64,000 bases of DNA from Membranipora membranacea (taxonomy: Eukaryota; Bryozoa; Gymnolaemata; Cheilostomatida; Membraniporidae), in assembly GCA_914767715.1 (NCBI GenBank), contig OU612074.1:12448062-12512061 (forward strand), given 5' to 3'. Each line of letters starts with the position of its first letter. Position 1 is the first letter of the stretch. The notes below the pieces were generated by a model. That model had not been told where the DNA came from. It saw nothing but the letters and a program-made list of their open reading frames with translations, and searched no databases. Of this stretch, positions 23,988 to 33,929 are shown one piece after another. Both the position numbers and the translations under genes were made by a program.

Positions 23988-24323
23988 TGTCTCCTCTTTC
24001 CTGCCATTAAATAGGAGTAACCATTCGTCAAAGATATTACGTATGATGGCAAGATGATGAACTGTTAAGATTAATTATGAAAGAATTCCACACAGACTTT
24101 GTCTGCTTTGCTGACACACTTGATTTGAGTTGGCAGATTCGTACTAAAAGATTTGAGCAAATAACATCCAAACAAAAATAAAACCAATCGATGGCTGAAG
24201 CGGAGAGGTTTTTTTCTGATTTCATTCTAAGGCTCCTAATTGCACCCAAAGAAAGTGAATTTAATTTGGGACCTTCAAATAACAAATTGTCATATGTATA
24301 AGATTCCTATACTTGCAACTGAC

Positions 24324-24453
24324 CTGTAACTGTAGAAAGTTCAAATGCCTTGATTTTGAGTTTGGAGACCAGCTCCTGAAAAGCAGAACAGCAAGAGGCA
24401 CGAACAGGAATCAACCACCAACTACTGGGTAAATCTGTGAATATCGATTTATA
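24324..24453 (-). promoter_or_regulatory. probable TATA box and leader exon of GN-C
   Basis: TATAAA on the minus strand (24448-24453) would place the start near 24420. The leader contains GGAGCTGGTCTCC (about 24362-24374), shared with the GN-B leader, and ends at the donor TACAG|GTCAGT (exon end 24324). The ATG exon begins after TTTAATGGCAG at 24000. Confidence 0.5.
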
Positions 24454-26432
24454 AGCTGTTTTCTTGGTGTCAGGCTGCGTCTCAATCTAATAGAGATTAG
24501 ACCATTTCCAATCATTCTCCCTCTGCCACAGGAATAAAAAAATCGATATGTAATGACTTAATCTTGTGTGGGTATTTACGTTAGGAGATCCTAGCGTCTG
24601 GATTATGCTAAAACAAGAATAAGATGGCAAAATCAGCATAAAACAGTTTCATTTCAAGGTGGCAGTCATATTTTAAGGTACAGGATGGTGTGGTGCAGTA
24701 GAAATAGAAAATGATTATGACACACTCAAGATATTTCAGTTTAGTTTTGATTTTGGTTCAAAATCTTTGTAACCTTTAACCAGTTCAGGATAGAATGGGT
24801 CTTTAAGAATCCAGCTATACGTGTGGTTATGATCAGTGCAAATAATGTCCAACCCAAAATCAAAAACTCATTATCTGTTAATACTACCGCTAATCTGAAA
24901 GAGTGATCACCATCACTGGCATGATCACTATGTTGACACTCTTATGAATAACAAATTCAAATTATCGGTAGATTTCTAGCACATGTATTATAGGAAAGGG
25001 TAAACTAAGCTGTTAGTGATCGAATTATTCGGTGATTTCGTGTTCAGGTAGTGAATAGAATCATTTTGCAGTAAATATCTTCCTTATTATTATTAGAGGT
25101 AACTGTCCCATAAACACAAAGGAATGAACGAAAGCCATTGAAATGGGGTTGAAATAGCAAATCTGTCTCTGTCCAAAAAAGAGCCCTCTAACCAACTGAG
25201 CTACCTCCTTCTACCAGATATCGTCAAATGGTCACATAATTCTCGTGCCAATCAGTAAGTTTACCAGGCTTGCTGTACCATGAGATAGTACAGCAGTTGC
25301 CTTCTTTCATGTAATGGCGGGGGTAACAACAAAGCAAACGTTATGCTGTATAAATCTACGGATAGAGCCAACTTAGTTAGTAGACATTGATTGGAGTTGA
25401 GTGGCCCCAGCTGATTTTAGTCTACTGTTAAGTCTCAGGTGGAACTGAGGGGAAAAACCAGTGAGTGATAGGATATGGGCTGTTGTTTTGGTTGTGAGTA
25501 CTGTAGCATCATCGTAGTATTGATTGCAGTAATTATTATTATCATCTTTATTCTGACTAGTTATTTTCACACAGAGTGTTAAACCTTTAAAGGCCCGTTA
25601 CATAAAAAGTGACACCTTGTATTAAAAATATCATATTTTAAAATGTAGTAAAATTTAAAAGAGTAAAAGTCTATTCTTCATAAGATATGATATCCTGGTT
25701 AGCATATGACAGTAACAATATCTTTTTGCGCAATTTGGTTCTGCAGTTGGTGGCTGCCCTGGGCTTACATTAGTAGTATCATAGAGATGTTAATAGTAGA
25801 ATTGTAGTATCCTAATAGTATAAAGATTGCAAATTAGTATAAAGATAATGAGAGAACAGTCATCACCTATCAGTAGTTCACAGTGATGTTGTGTTGGTGA
25901 AATAGCCAAAGGGTAGTCTGTCCTGTGTGGTGAAACGGTTTTATTTCCGCAAAGAGTTAGACTTCTGACTTCCCTGATGATAAAAAGGGCATGCACGGGG
26001 AACATAGTCTTCTAGGTATATTAGCAGTTTGAAATCCCGTAAAGTGATTGAAATCGCTCTATGGTGTTCTCTAAAGGGGGTAACTCACAAATACAATGCC
26101 GCAAGAATAATTGTCAACAATTTGATAAACTGGCTACAATGCTATTTTATAAATACTTCTAACAACCCTAATATCTCGAGGCCAAACTGATTTTAATTTT
26201 CATACAACAGGGCCTCATCATGTTGACAACGAGAAGGTGTAAATAGCAGTCATTTGTTTGTTTTTTGATAAACAAGCTTTTTTTTGTAAATTTATCTTTT
26301 TTATTTTTCCATGTGACATTAAATACTTGATTTTAGAATCGGTAGGTGTATCATATAAATGAGCCGGATATCTAAATATTTGTGCAGACATTATTAATGT
26401 TTTGATGTTCAATGCCATTTCTTTTGATGATA
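24454..26432. other. spacer; one SINE fragment only
   Basis: No exon is supported. At 25183-25222 there is a fragment of the tRNA-type SINE head on the minus strand (AGGTAGCTCAGTTGGTTAGAG). The rest is AT-rich with no evident coding sequence; exons upstream of the small gene at 26433 could be hidden here. Confidence 0.4.
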
Positions 26433-27044
26433 ATGCCAGCAGAAAAGCCTGATCCGAACCCAGGACAGCTCTACCCTGGCCAAGGCTCAGGACCTAGCAG
26501 AGCTGTAGATCCCTATGGTAGGCCTGCGATGCCACCCCCTCCACCAGGCTATGCATATGGTCAACCAGCCACTGAGAATAATGATTCAGGGAAACTGGGA
26601 CTTATAGGAGGTAAAACTATTATGAATGATCCTTGTGTCAGTTTCCGCTATTGGCTGCCCGATGTGTTGGCTCTGATCTGATTGGCTGATGGGCTGAAAA
26701 GAGCCAATACCAGGTCACTAAAAGTACCCAGTGAGATTATTGTTGAAAGTGAAATGAATTACTTTCGCATTCTCTAATATCATAAGTTACTCTCAGGAAA
26801 GTATCATCTGGACCTCTCCCACTCTCCAGCCAATAAGAGACAACATATTGGCTAACTATGGATCGCCATCATTTTTATTACCTCCTATTGACTTTCTGAG
26901 CTTTACGGCGGGTGACCATTTCACCTTTATCTTTACCTTTATCTTACAGGTGTTGCTCTTGGCCAAGCTCTTTTCGGAGGGGGAGGCGGACAAAGTATTG
27001 CTGGAGGATTTGGCCATTTAGGACCAAGACTTGATTTAATTTGA
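26433..27044 (+). CDS. small Pro/Gly-rich protein with a PPGY motif
   Basis: Two exons, 26433-26610 and 26950-27044 (stop TGA), joined in phase 1, give 90 residues from the ATG at 26433. Alternatively the first exon starts after the acceptor GCCAGCAG at 26442 and the true N-terminus lies upstream, because a pyrimidine tract precedes that AG. The first exon is Pro/Gly-rich (KPDPNPGQLYPGQG) and contains PPPPPGYAYG, whose PPGY fits the PPxY ligand of WW domains. The second is Gly-rich and hydrophobic (LGQALFGGGGGQSIAGG) and ends in LGPRLDLI. No signal peptide or membrane helix is visible. I do not recognise the family; WW-domain binding is inference from the motif. Confidence 0.6.
26640..26885. 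repeat. MITE-like inverted-repeat element, in the intron of the PPGY gene
   Basis: It carries ttggctct...gagccaat-type inverted ends (gagccaataccaggtcac on one side, agccaataagag on the other) and is homologous in inverted orientation to 49255-49490 (shared words: ccaggtca, gaaagta, gaaagtgaaa/gaaagtgaga, caggaaagta). Confidence 0.6.
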
Positions 27045-27097
27045 AAGTTGTAAGCAAAGTACTATGTCTTTTCTAAGCAGTATATGTTTGTCACTTA

Positions 27098-27103
27098 AAT
27101 AAA
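27098..27103 (+). terminator. poly(A) signal of the PPGY gene
   Basis: AATAAA lies 53 bp after the TGA stop, at the usual distance for a short 3' UTR. Confidence 0.6.
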
Positions 27104-28814
27104 TATTCTAATCTCCTATGAGCCTTGGTGAGGTTTTGTTGGAGTTTTTAAGCTGACTTGACAAAATTTATTTTGAATTATATTAATTTGAAACTAATAA
27201 TGATTTGACAAAAATATGACAATGTTGATCCGTGGATATGAAGGCGGGGCCTAACAAGATACTATCCATCGCATTCCGCATGGATTAATGCAAATCCAAC
27301 AAAGAACAGTCCCATACGGCTTGATCATATTATATTTTTATTTGCAGGTCCTCATTTTGCGTTATCTTAGGAGGCTGATCCGTCCACCATGCCTTAATTA
27401 TTGATTAACAACCATACAAGAACGCTCCTGTTACTTTTGTTACACATGTGACGCAATATGGTGCAACATGTTGGCCAAGGAGCTAATCAGAAATAGCATA
27501 ATCCCAATAGGTTTAAGGGTCAAGCAAAACCGTATATATTAAGGCCACAGCTGCCAAATCCTCGGTATGTTTAAGGGTACAAACATTATTTAAAATCTCC
27601 CTTCGTTGTAGATGTAACATGCTTCAAAATACAGCATGTTTTGGAATTTTGGCATTTAAAAAATTACTGGTCCACTAAAGATGTTGATTTCAAATATTGA
27701 CAAGCATTAAGTGGCAGTATTGCCCAACCACCCCTCTAAAAATCAGACGGTAACATCTTATTATGGCAGTGGAGGGATAAAAGTTTAAATTTGCTCTCAG
27801 TTCAGATCAAATCACACCGAAGGAACCTCGGTTGTCAGTGAACTACGGTGGGATACACGCCTGTTTACTTAAACACGTTCATGCTGAAGGACAGTGCTTT
27901 GAACAGCCACTGGAGTCAGTTAGTAAAAAATGACTTGCTTGGTAAAAATCTGAGAATCCTTATGCTGTCAGAAACTTGAACTACATATTAGCAGCAGTTT
28001 TTTCATTCATTGTTCTGATTCTATACTGTAACTAAAAAGGATTTTTTCAAGGTTATTTTTTTGCCTGGTAACAAAATTATATAATATTTACCTGAATTCC
28101 TTCGACTGATTTTTTGCCAGGTACACAAGAGAACACTGTTCATTATTGAGAGTTTATTAATATTACTTTGATATTGCGAGCTCAATTGCGATTAATTGAC
28201 ACGCCCAGATTTGTCCTGAGATTAACAATGCCACAAGCCTAATTGATAATCCTAGGATTGTAGAAAGCAAGATGAGGAAATCATAGGACTATGAGTTACA
28301 AATGGCTTTATAGTGAGGCCATATCAGGTTACAACCCTTCCTGCCTTGATCTCATTCTGCGTATCAAACAGCAACAGGATATACTACAGGTAGATATATT
28401 GGACTAAGTATTATGAATTGACACAGATCAATTTACAAAGATCACCGATCAAAAAAATGCAGAGTCACGCTCAAAGATTAAACTGAATGTTAATTTCAGG
28501 TCATGTCAGCAGAAGACTCGTGTAACTTTTGGAGAAATGCTAGCAAGTGGGATTGGCAGTTTCACGATCCAACTGTAGCAAGATGGTAAAAACCTGCTGC
28601 AAAGTAATTCTAAAATTACTGTAGCAAAGCAGTTTCGAGTTTCGAATCGGGATCATAAAACAGGAGGGCTACTGCATGTAGCAAGTTATGGAGGGCAAAG
28701 ATGTAGGGTCATTACCCTCGTGATCATCTAGTTTAAGGGGGTTGTGCACTTGGACCTTAGTATTCAAAGAAAGAAATTGACAACTAGACCAAATTCGTGT
28801 GCAGTGGTAACGAG

Positions 28815-29000
28815 TAAGAGGTAGCTCAGTTGGTTAGGGCGCCTTCCCTCTAATAGGCAAGTGTTTGACTTCTTGCTCAATTGATGCCCCTGGTGTGCTC
28901 TGACCTGCCTAAAACTGAGAGCATCTTGGCGCCAAATACGGCTGTTGCACGCTTAAGGCAACTTATTTCTCAGTCTTCGGACAGAGACCGAACTTAAAAA
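28815..29000 (+). repeat. tRNA-headed SINE, family 1
   Basis: The head gaggtagctcagttggttag then ggcgccttccctctaatagg is A-box-like; the B box is decayed. The body (tgctctgacctgcctaaaac, ttctcagtcttcggacagag) matches the minus-strand element at 61140-61345. Confidence 0.7.
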
Positions 29001-29488
29001 TTTAACAAACATTTCCTTTAAATTGGGTTTTCCCAAACTCTTCCTTTGCCATACTCTGGTACTCAAGTCATAACTCTTTGTATGGCATTAGTTTCCCTAC
29101 TACACTTTTCTATGAACACAGTCATCCCTGCATCTTATCTATGGCTAGGATAGTTAATCATAATGCATGAAACCCAACCATACCAATACCATGTAAAGTT
29201 ATTAGATCTTTGTTCAAGGGCAGACAACTTAAGATTATCTGCCAATATCTCAATACCTAACTAAAAGGTGACTGCAGACATGTTACTAATTTTCCTACAA
29301 TCTATGACGAGTGTATGATCACAACAACCTCACATCCATCAGCTCTATACAGAAAGATTAAAGGTAGGAACATGATATAATATAATATAAATATAATTAA
29401 TGCTGTACCTCTGAGGATATGGCAGAGGGATAAGATCGCGGCTCAGTGAGTAACGACAACAAGCCCTGTTTATGACAAAACAGAGGGT

Positions 29489-29681
29489 GGGCTGCCCCTA
29501 AAGAGCCAGAGTCCTCATACTGAGAGTGTGATACATCCTAGCAAGCTAGAATGCATCCTAGAGGTGAGGCCATGGTGGACCTCCTAATTGTGAGTGTGCA
29601 GCAAGCTACCAGAAACTGAAATAGGCACTAATCAGCCATTAGCCATGACACTTTGATCTTAGCCAATAGGCTGAGAAGCTG
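29489..29681 (-). mobile_element. second U2-headed SINE copy
   Basis: On the minus strand it reads GCTTCTCAGCCTATTGG then CTAAGATCAAAGTGTCA and continues with GCCTCACCTCTAGGATGCAT, collinear with the copy at 21470. It is more diverged in the head and I see no clear target-site duplication, so it is probably the older insertion. Confidence 0.8.
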
Positions 29682-30424
29682 AAAATGAGACAATACGTCT
29701 CCGTACAGGACCAATATCTATCGGTGTCATGAAAGCACTCTTACACCCACAATGATGTCATATTTATAGAGCGGTCACTCCGGTAGCTGGAAAATCTTAT
29801 CAGAGGTCGAGCAAAATAAAGGGAAGTGTTGTGAACTTAGCACATCATTATATATGTTTTTGTTAACTTATTCAGCGTCAACAAAGAGTATAGGAGTGCT
29901 TTGTGATCAGTAGCCTATCCTATCCTTTTTTGTTATCTGATTGATCAGGGGAGGCTAACTCCTAAATAAAAGACACTTGAAAATCTGATGATTTTTCTCT
30001 GATTCACAATTTTCGCTTTGTTATTGGTTTTTATTCAATATCAATTAGTTAACATTATAAATGTTGTAAAGAACTGATGTCAAAGGGAGCATTTCATTAC
30101 TCTCAGGCAGTGCACTTGCAGGTCAAAATATCATCTTGTCACCTTCTACATCACAGATTTAGTTGCACAAATGTTTGAGGATCATACAAAGGTAGTACTC
30201 TTGTGTTGGTGATTCCGATTCAGAAAAGAGAGCTTCAATACCTAAAAAAGAAGAAAAGTCTACTAAAGCTTTTATGACAGGTCATATCGGACAGGTAACT
30301 GTTCTGCAGGCTTCTCAAAGGAATTGCTGGTTATATCGACAGGATACACAGAGTTAAGGTAGTGAAACAGGACTTGCTAAATTTTTTTTTCTATGCACAG
30401 GTCTTATTTGACCGCCCTATTTAA

Positions 30425-30705
30425 CAGGCCCCCTTAAGCGCAGGTAGCTTGTGTGGGGTAGTACCCTATACCCTTGCTCGCCACTGCCGGCTACTCTTTT
30501 TCGAAGAGGCAGAGGGGGATCTTTATACTGCGTGCAAGCACACAGTAGACCTCCTGTATTTATGGTCCTATCCGAACAGACCTGGCAAGGATAAATGGCT
30601 TGCCAGTGCCAAATCAGAAATGACAGCCGATGTGGGGAATCAAACCTGGATAATAAGATCACAAGTCCTTACCCTTAACCGTCAGACCACTCCTGACTTT
30701 CTATA
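30425..30705 (-). repeat. tRNA-headed SINE, family 3
   Basis: The minus strand begins AGTCAGGAGTGGTCTGACGG (A-box-like) with B box GGTTTGATTCC about 45 nt on, followed by a ~200 bp body. The long reading frames seen on both strands here are by-products of this element. Confidence 0.6.
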
Positions 30706-31905
30706 AATGGTTGGAAAGCTGTCGAGCTACTGAAGGTTAACAGCCAGACAAAAATCTGATTTGATGGCATCACACATTTTTTCAAAAAAGTAAAGACGCA
30801 AAGGTTGATTTTGTCCAAGCGGATGGTGAAGTCAAATTGATGGCAAGATATTTCAAAACAGGCGGTATTTTTGAAAATATCGCCATAATATTAAGATTAA
30901 GGTTTAAGCTTGTATATATTACTATGACCATATATAGACCATCGGCACAAGAGTTTTTTGGAAGTTCTCATAATACAGAGCCCATTTTTATTAATCATGG
31001 TGCACACAATTGACCTTTGGGCATTAGGTTGCGTACAAACCAGCTACACAGTGCACAGTTCTGTAGAACTTTCCTATGTACACCATGTTTATTAAAAGAG
31101 TGAAAACATCCGACATGATATTGTGTGGCCACATTAATGGTCTTGTACACAGCATGTCTGACATTATGCGAAAGTGACAAAATGAAGCTGCCTTTGATGA
31201 TCTATGGTTATGGTAAATGTGATATATACAAGCTTAATTATTAATTTTACTCAAAAGCCTTTGATCTGTTCAAAAACCGTTGAAAATAACCCTGCATATT
31301 CAAACCAATTAACAAGACTTGGCCGGTCAAATCCGCATCATCTGTTTTAAAAATTTTCGCAATAATTGTAGCAATTTAGGCGAACATACCTACAGAAAAC
31401 ATTGCTCTGTCACACATTACTGTGTTTACAGAGGGGCAAAGCTAAACACAATTTTTGATTCACTTTCTAAAAAGAATTACAGTTTTACAGTTTTGTTGTG
31501 CTCTTCAAAATTGCTAACGCCACTTTAATTGAGGACAAACTCCATCATGTCCATTTTTAGTCTCAAAACCCTGTGATACCGTGTGAGAAACCTTAATATT
31601 GCTTGGGTTTTTGTTTCCGGCATCAGTACAGGTCTACGGACTGTATCCTTATGTGGCACAAGAGCATTCTAGGTCAGATGCCCTTCCTGACACCACCGTG
31701 ATCCTCAGGAAATTGAACACAGGACATGTCGATGAAAGACTCATGTCCTATCCACTATATGTGAGGACAGGTCTGATCATTAATCACTCTTAGAGAGTTC
31801 AAGGTTTTATTATTTAGGTTACTGATACACTTTGTATTTAAATGAGTGTCCTAATTCTCCCTCATCAGATTTAATTCATTTACACCGTGACACTAGAATC
31901 CTTAC

Positions 31906-31960
31906 CGACAATAGAAGTTAGAGTTATCAGTACAGCAAGGAGTACACAGCTGGCCTCCAT
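31906..31960 (-). CDS. orphan signal-peptide exon (first coding exon of an unidentified secreted protein)
   Basis: ATG at 31960 opens MEASCVLLAVLITLTSIV, a textbook signal peptide, and the exon ends at a strong donor (GTCG|GTAAGG) in phase 1. An acceptor (TCTGACAG) ends 8 bp before the ATG. The coding part is 55 bp with phase 1, exactly as in the first coding exon of GN-C, and the arrangement (short leader exon, acceptor just before ATG) matches GN-B and GN-C. No downstream exon with GN repeats or any other clear coding was found to the left. It may be a truncated GN paralogue or the start of a different secreted protein whose body I cannot see. Confidence 0.5.
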
Positions 31961-32039
31961 GTTGAATCTGTCAGAAGAGAAAAAAGATTTAATCTCTCAC
32001 TAGAATTGGCTTTATGCATACTGATCATAATATGATATT

Positions 32040-32225
32040 CTATTGCATATATCTCTGATTGATATAGAGTGAATTAATTCATTTTGGATGATCACCATCA
32101 AAAGGAATTCGGTGTGACGACCCGCAGTAAATTTTAGTAATTAGCGGCAGGTGCTTGTCAGGTACTCATACCCAATAGACTCTAACGATCGGTGTTACAC
32201 ATGTTAACAGTGTAGTCTCGATGTC
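32040..32225. repeat. MITE-like element, family R1
   Basis: Inverted ends (tctctgattgatatagagtg and, inverted, gactctaacgatcggtgttac) and the flanking word acagtgtagtctcgatgtc match elements at 2870-3127, 48020-48185 and 59040-59135. It lies between leader and coding exons of the orphan signal-peptide gene. Confidence 0.7.
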
Positions 32226-32338
32226 TGTGTGCGAGTGATATACTTTGATTCTTTTTTTTTAAAGCAGGCAAAGAAATGCAAGCTGTGTTGTAAACTAAAT
32301 TGGTAGCATGGCTCGATTACAGTAATGTTCAAAACTTA

Positions 32339-32435
32339 CCTTACAAGCTGGGAGAGAAAGTGAGATATTGATTATTTCATGATCAGGTGTCTGAATAAAT
32401 GGTGTAAATATCTCTAGCCGAGATCTGAGTTTATA
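32339..32435 (-). promoter_or_regulatory. probable TATA box and leader exon of the orphan secreted gene
   Basis: TATAAA on the minus strand (32430-32435) lies about 30 bp before a stretch that ends in a consensus donor (TTGTAAG|GTAAGT near 32339). This would splice to the acceptor at 31968 just before the signal-peptide ATG. Confidence 0.45.
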
Positions 32436-32439
32436 GCCG

Positions 32440-33925
32440 ATACAACCTCGTGGTAACTTTTTGTCTCATTCAATTTTAATTGGTTGTACCGTGATTCTGA
32501 GAAATCAAGTTATTTTCAACAAATAAAGCTGAAGCCATTATCATACAGTGGATTTTATGTGATTGCTTAATTATTCCTTTTTATAACTGTACCACCATAA
32601 CTGTGGACTTGGTCAAATTGTTCTCTTCACTGGAATGTGGGTTTTACCTCAGCTTCCAAACGTCCAAACCAGCGGAGCAATTTTTGTGGCCGGATATTGT
32701 CGGGGACAAATCATCCTTTTTTAAGCCCATTGTTATTATTACCGGTATGTTTGGGTAAGGAAAAGGTTGTATTGAAATAAAGAAATCTTTTAATGACTCC
32801 TAATAATACCACTGCATGTCATCATATGACTGGTACTATCAATACATCAAGCTCAACAAAATTTGAGGTTTCTTTCAACCTGTAATTTTTAAGGTATTTA
32901 CTAGAAAACTGGGCCATTCTTGCCAGCTCAATACCTAATTCAAATAACAAACTTGTGCACAGGTTGGCAGGTGTATTTTGGGCTAACATACTCCACTTCT
33001 GTGTTGCTGCTGTCCCTGTCTGGTTGCTATTGGTTGATTAATACTTATTGGAAGTTTGGAAGGTTGCAACAGCAACCGTGAGATTAGCCTGTTGTCATCA
33101 CTTTGTACCTCGCTGAAATGATTGGGTCAAGGATTATCAGCCTTAGAAAAAGTTTTATGCTCTCTTTTTTCACTAATTAATAAATTAGAAAAACATTGAT
33201 CTATCATGCTGACTATGATAACGAAGCCTATAATTATGATGTCAGGTCATAGTGGTCGGCTGCAAGGTGCCTGCCATGTTATTGTAGTCGTAGTTCAAGT
33301 TTATAAGTTGGATACAAGAAGTGATCTCTTTGAAAATTTCTCAGGTTGTCAGGTTGTTAGGTTGTCAGGTTGTCAGGTTGCCCGTGACACTTTGACATAG
33401 AGGAATCATAATATGATTTGGTCTCATTACAAAAAGTTTCGGCTTTGTCATTCTGGTGCAACAGATCTTTTGATTGTCACAGGTTGAAAGAATTTGGCAG
33501 GCAAATCATTTAATCAAATCATTAGAAGTTTTCTGCTCACTAAACATGGGCAAACGACTCACGTTCTTCACATCCCACCAACCAGACAAAAGAATCATTA
33601 CAATTATATCAAAGGTTCAAATAGGTATCTATAATGTGAAGTTAAGAAAATATAGGATCTTATTACAAAATAACACTTAATTTGAGTCATAAAAATCAAT
33701 GTACTACTCTGAATGAAAATAAAATTTTTTTTTATCTGCTGACAGAAAATATCACAGTACATATTATATCAGTGCCCGATTAACAGGGTTTCTGAAATCT
33801 ATGGGCGTCAATCACCTGTTAGCTGGGGAGTACAGTTTTATACCCCTTATACCCTGCACCTAAAAGACTTTGTATGTGCTTATTACGGGAAAGACTTGTG
33901 AAAAATTGGTCACAAGCTTGTTAAG
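32440..33925. other. spacer
   Basis: No exon is supported. It contains a short 8-bp tandem repeat (aggttgtc, nearly five copies) at 33343-33380; otherwise AT-rich unique sequence. Confidence 0.45.
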
Positions 33926-33929
33926 TTGT

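Larger units (their letters stand above)
27105..31905. other. gene-poor stretch with several retroposons
   Basis: No coding exon is supported. It contains a tRNA-type SINE (28815-29000), the second U2-headed SINE (29489-29681), another tRNA-headed element (30425-30705), and a possible repeat at about 31600-31790 containing agatgcccttcctgacacc. This is where downstream exons of the orphan signal-peptide exon at 31906-31960 would be expected; no GN-type coding is present. Confidence 0.5.

Noticed and set aside
30417-30706. Overlapping 81- and 85-codon frames on both strands
   Set aside because: They fall within a tRNA-headed SINE.
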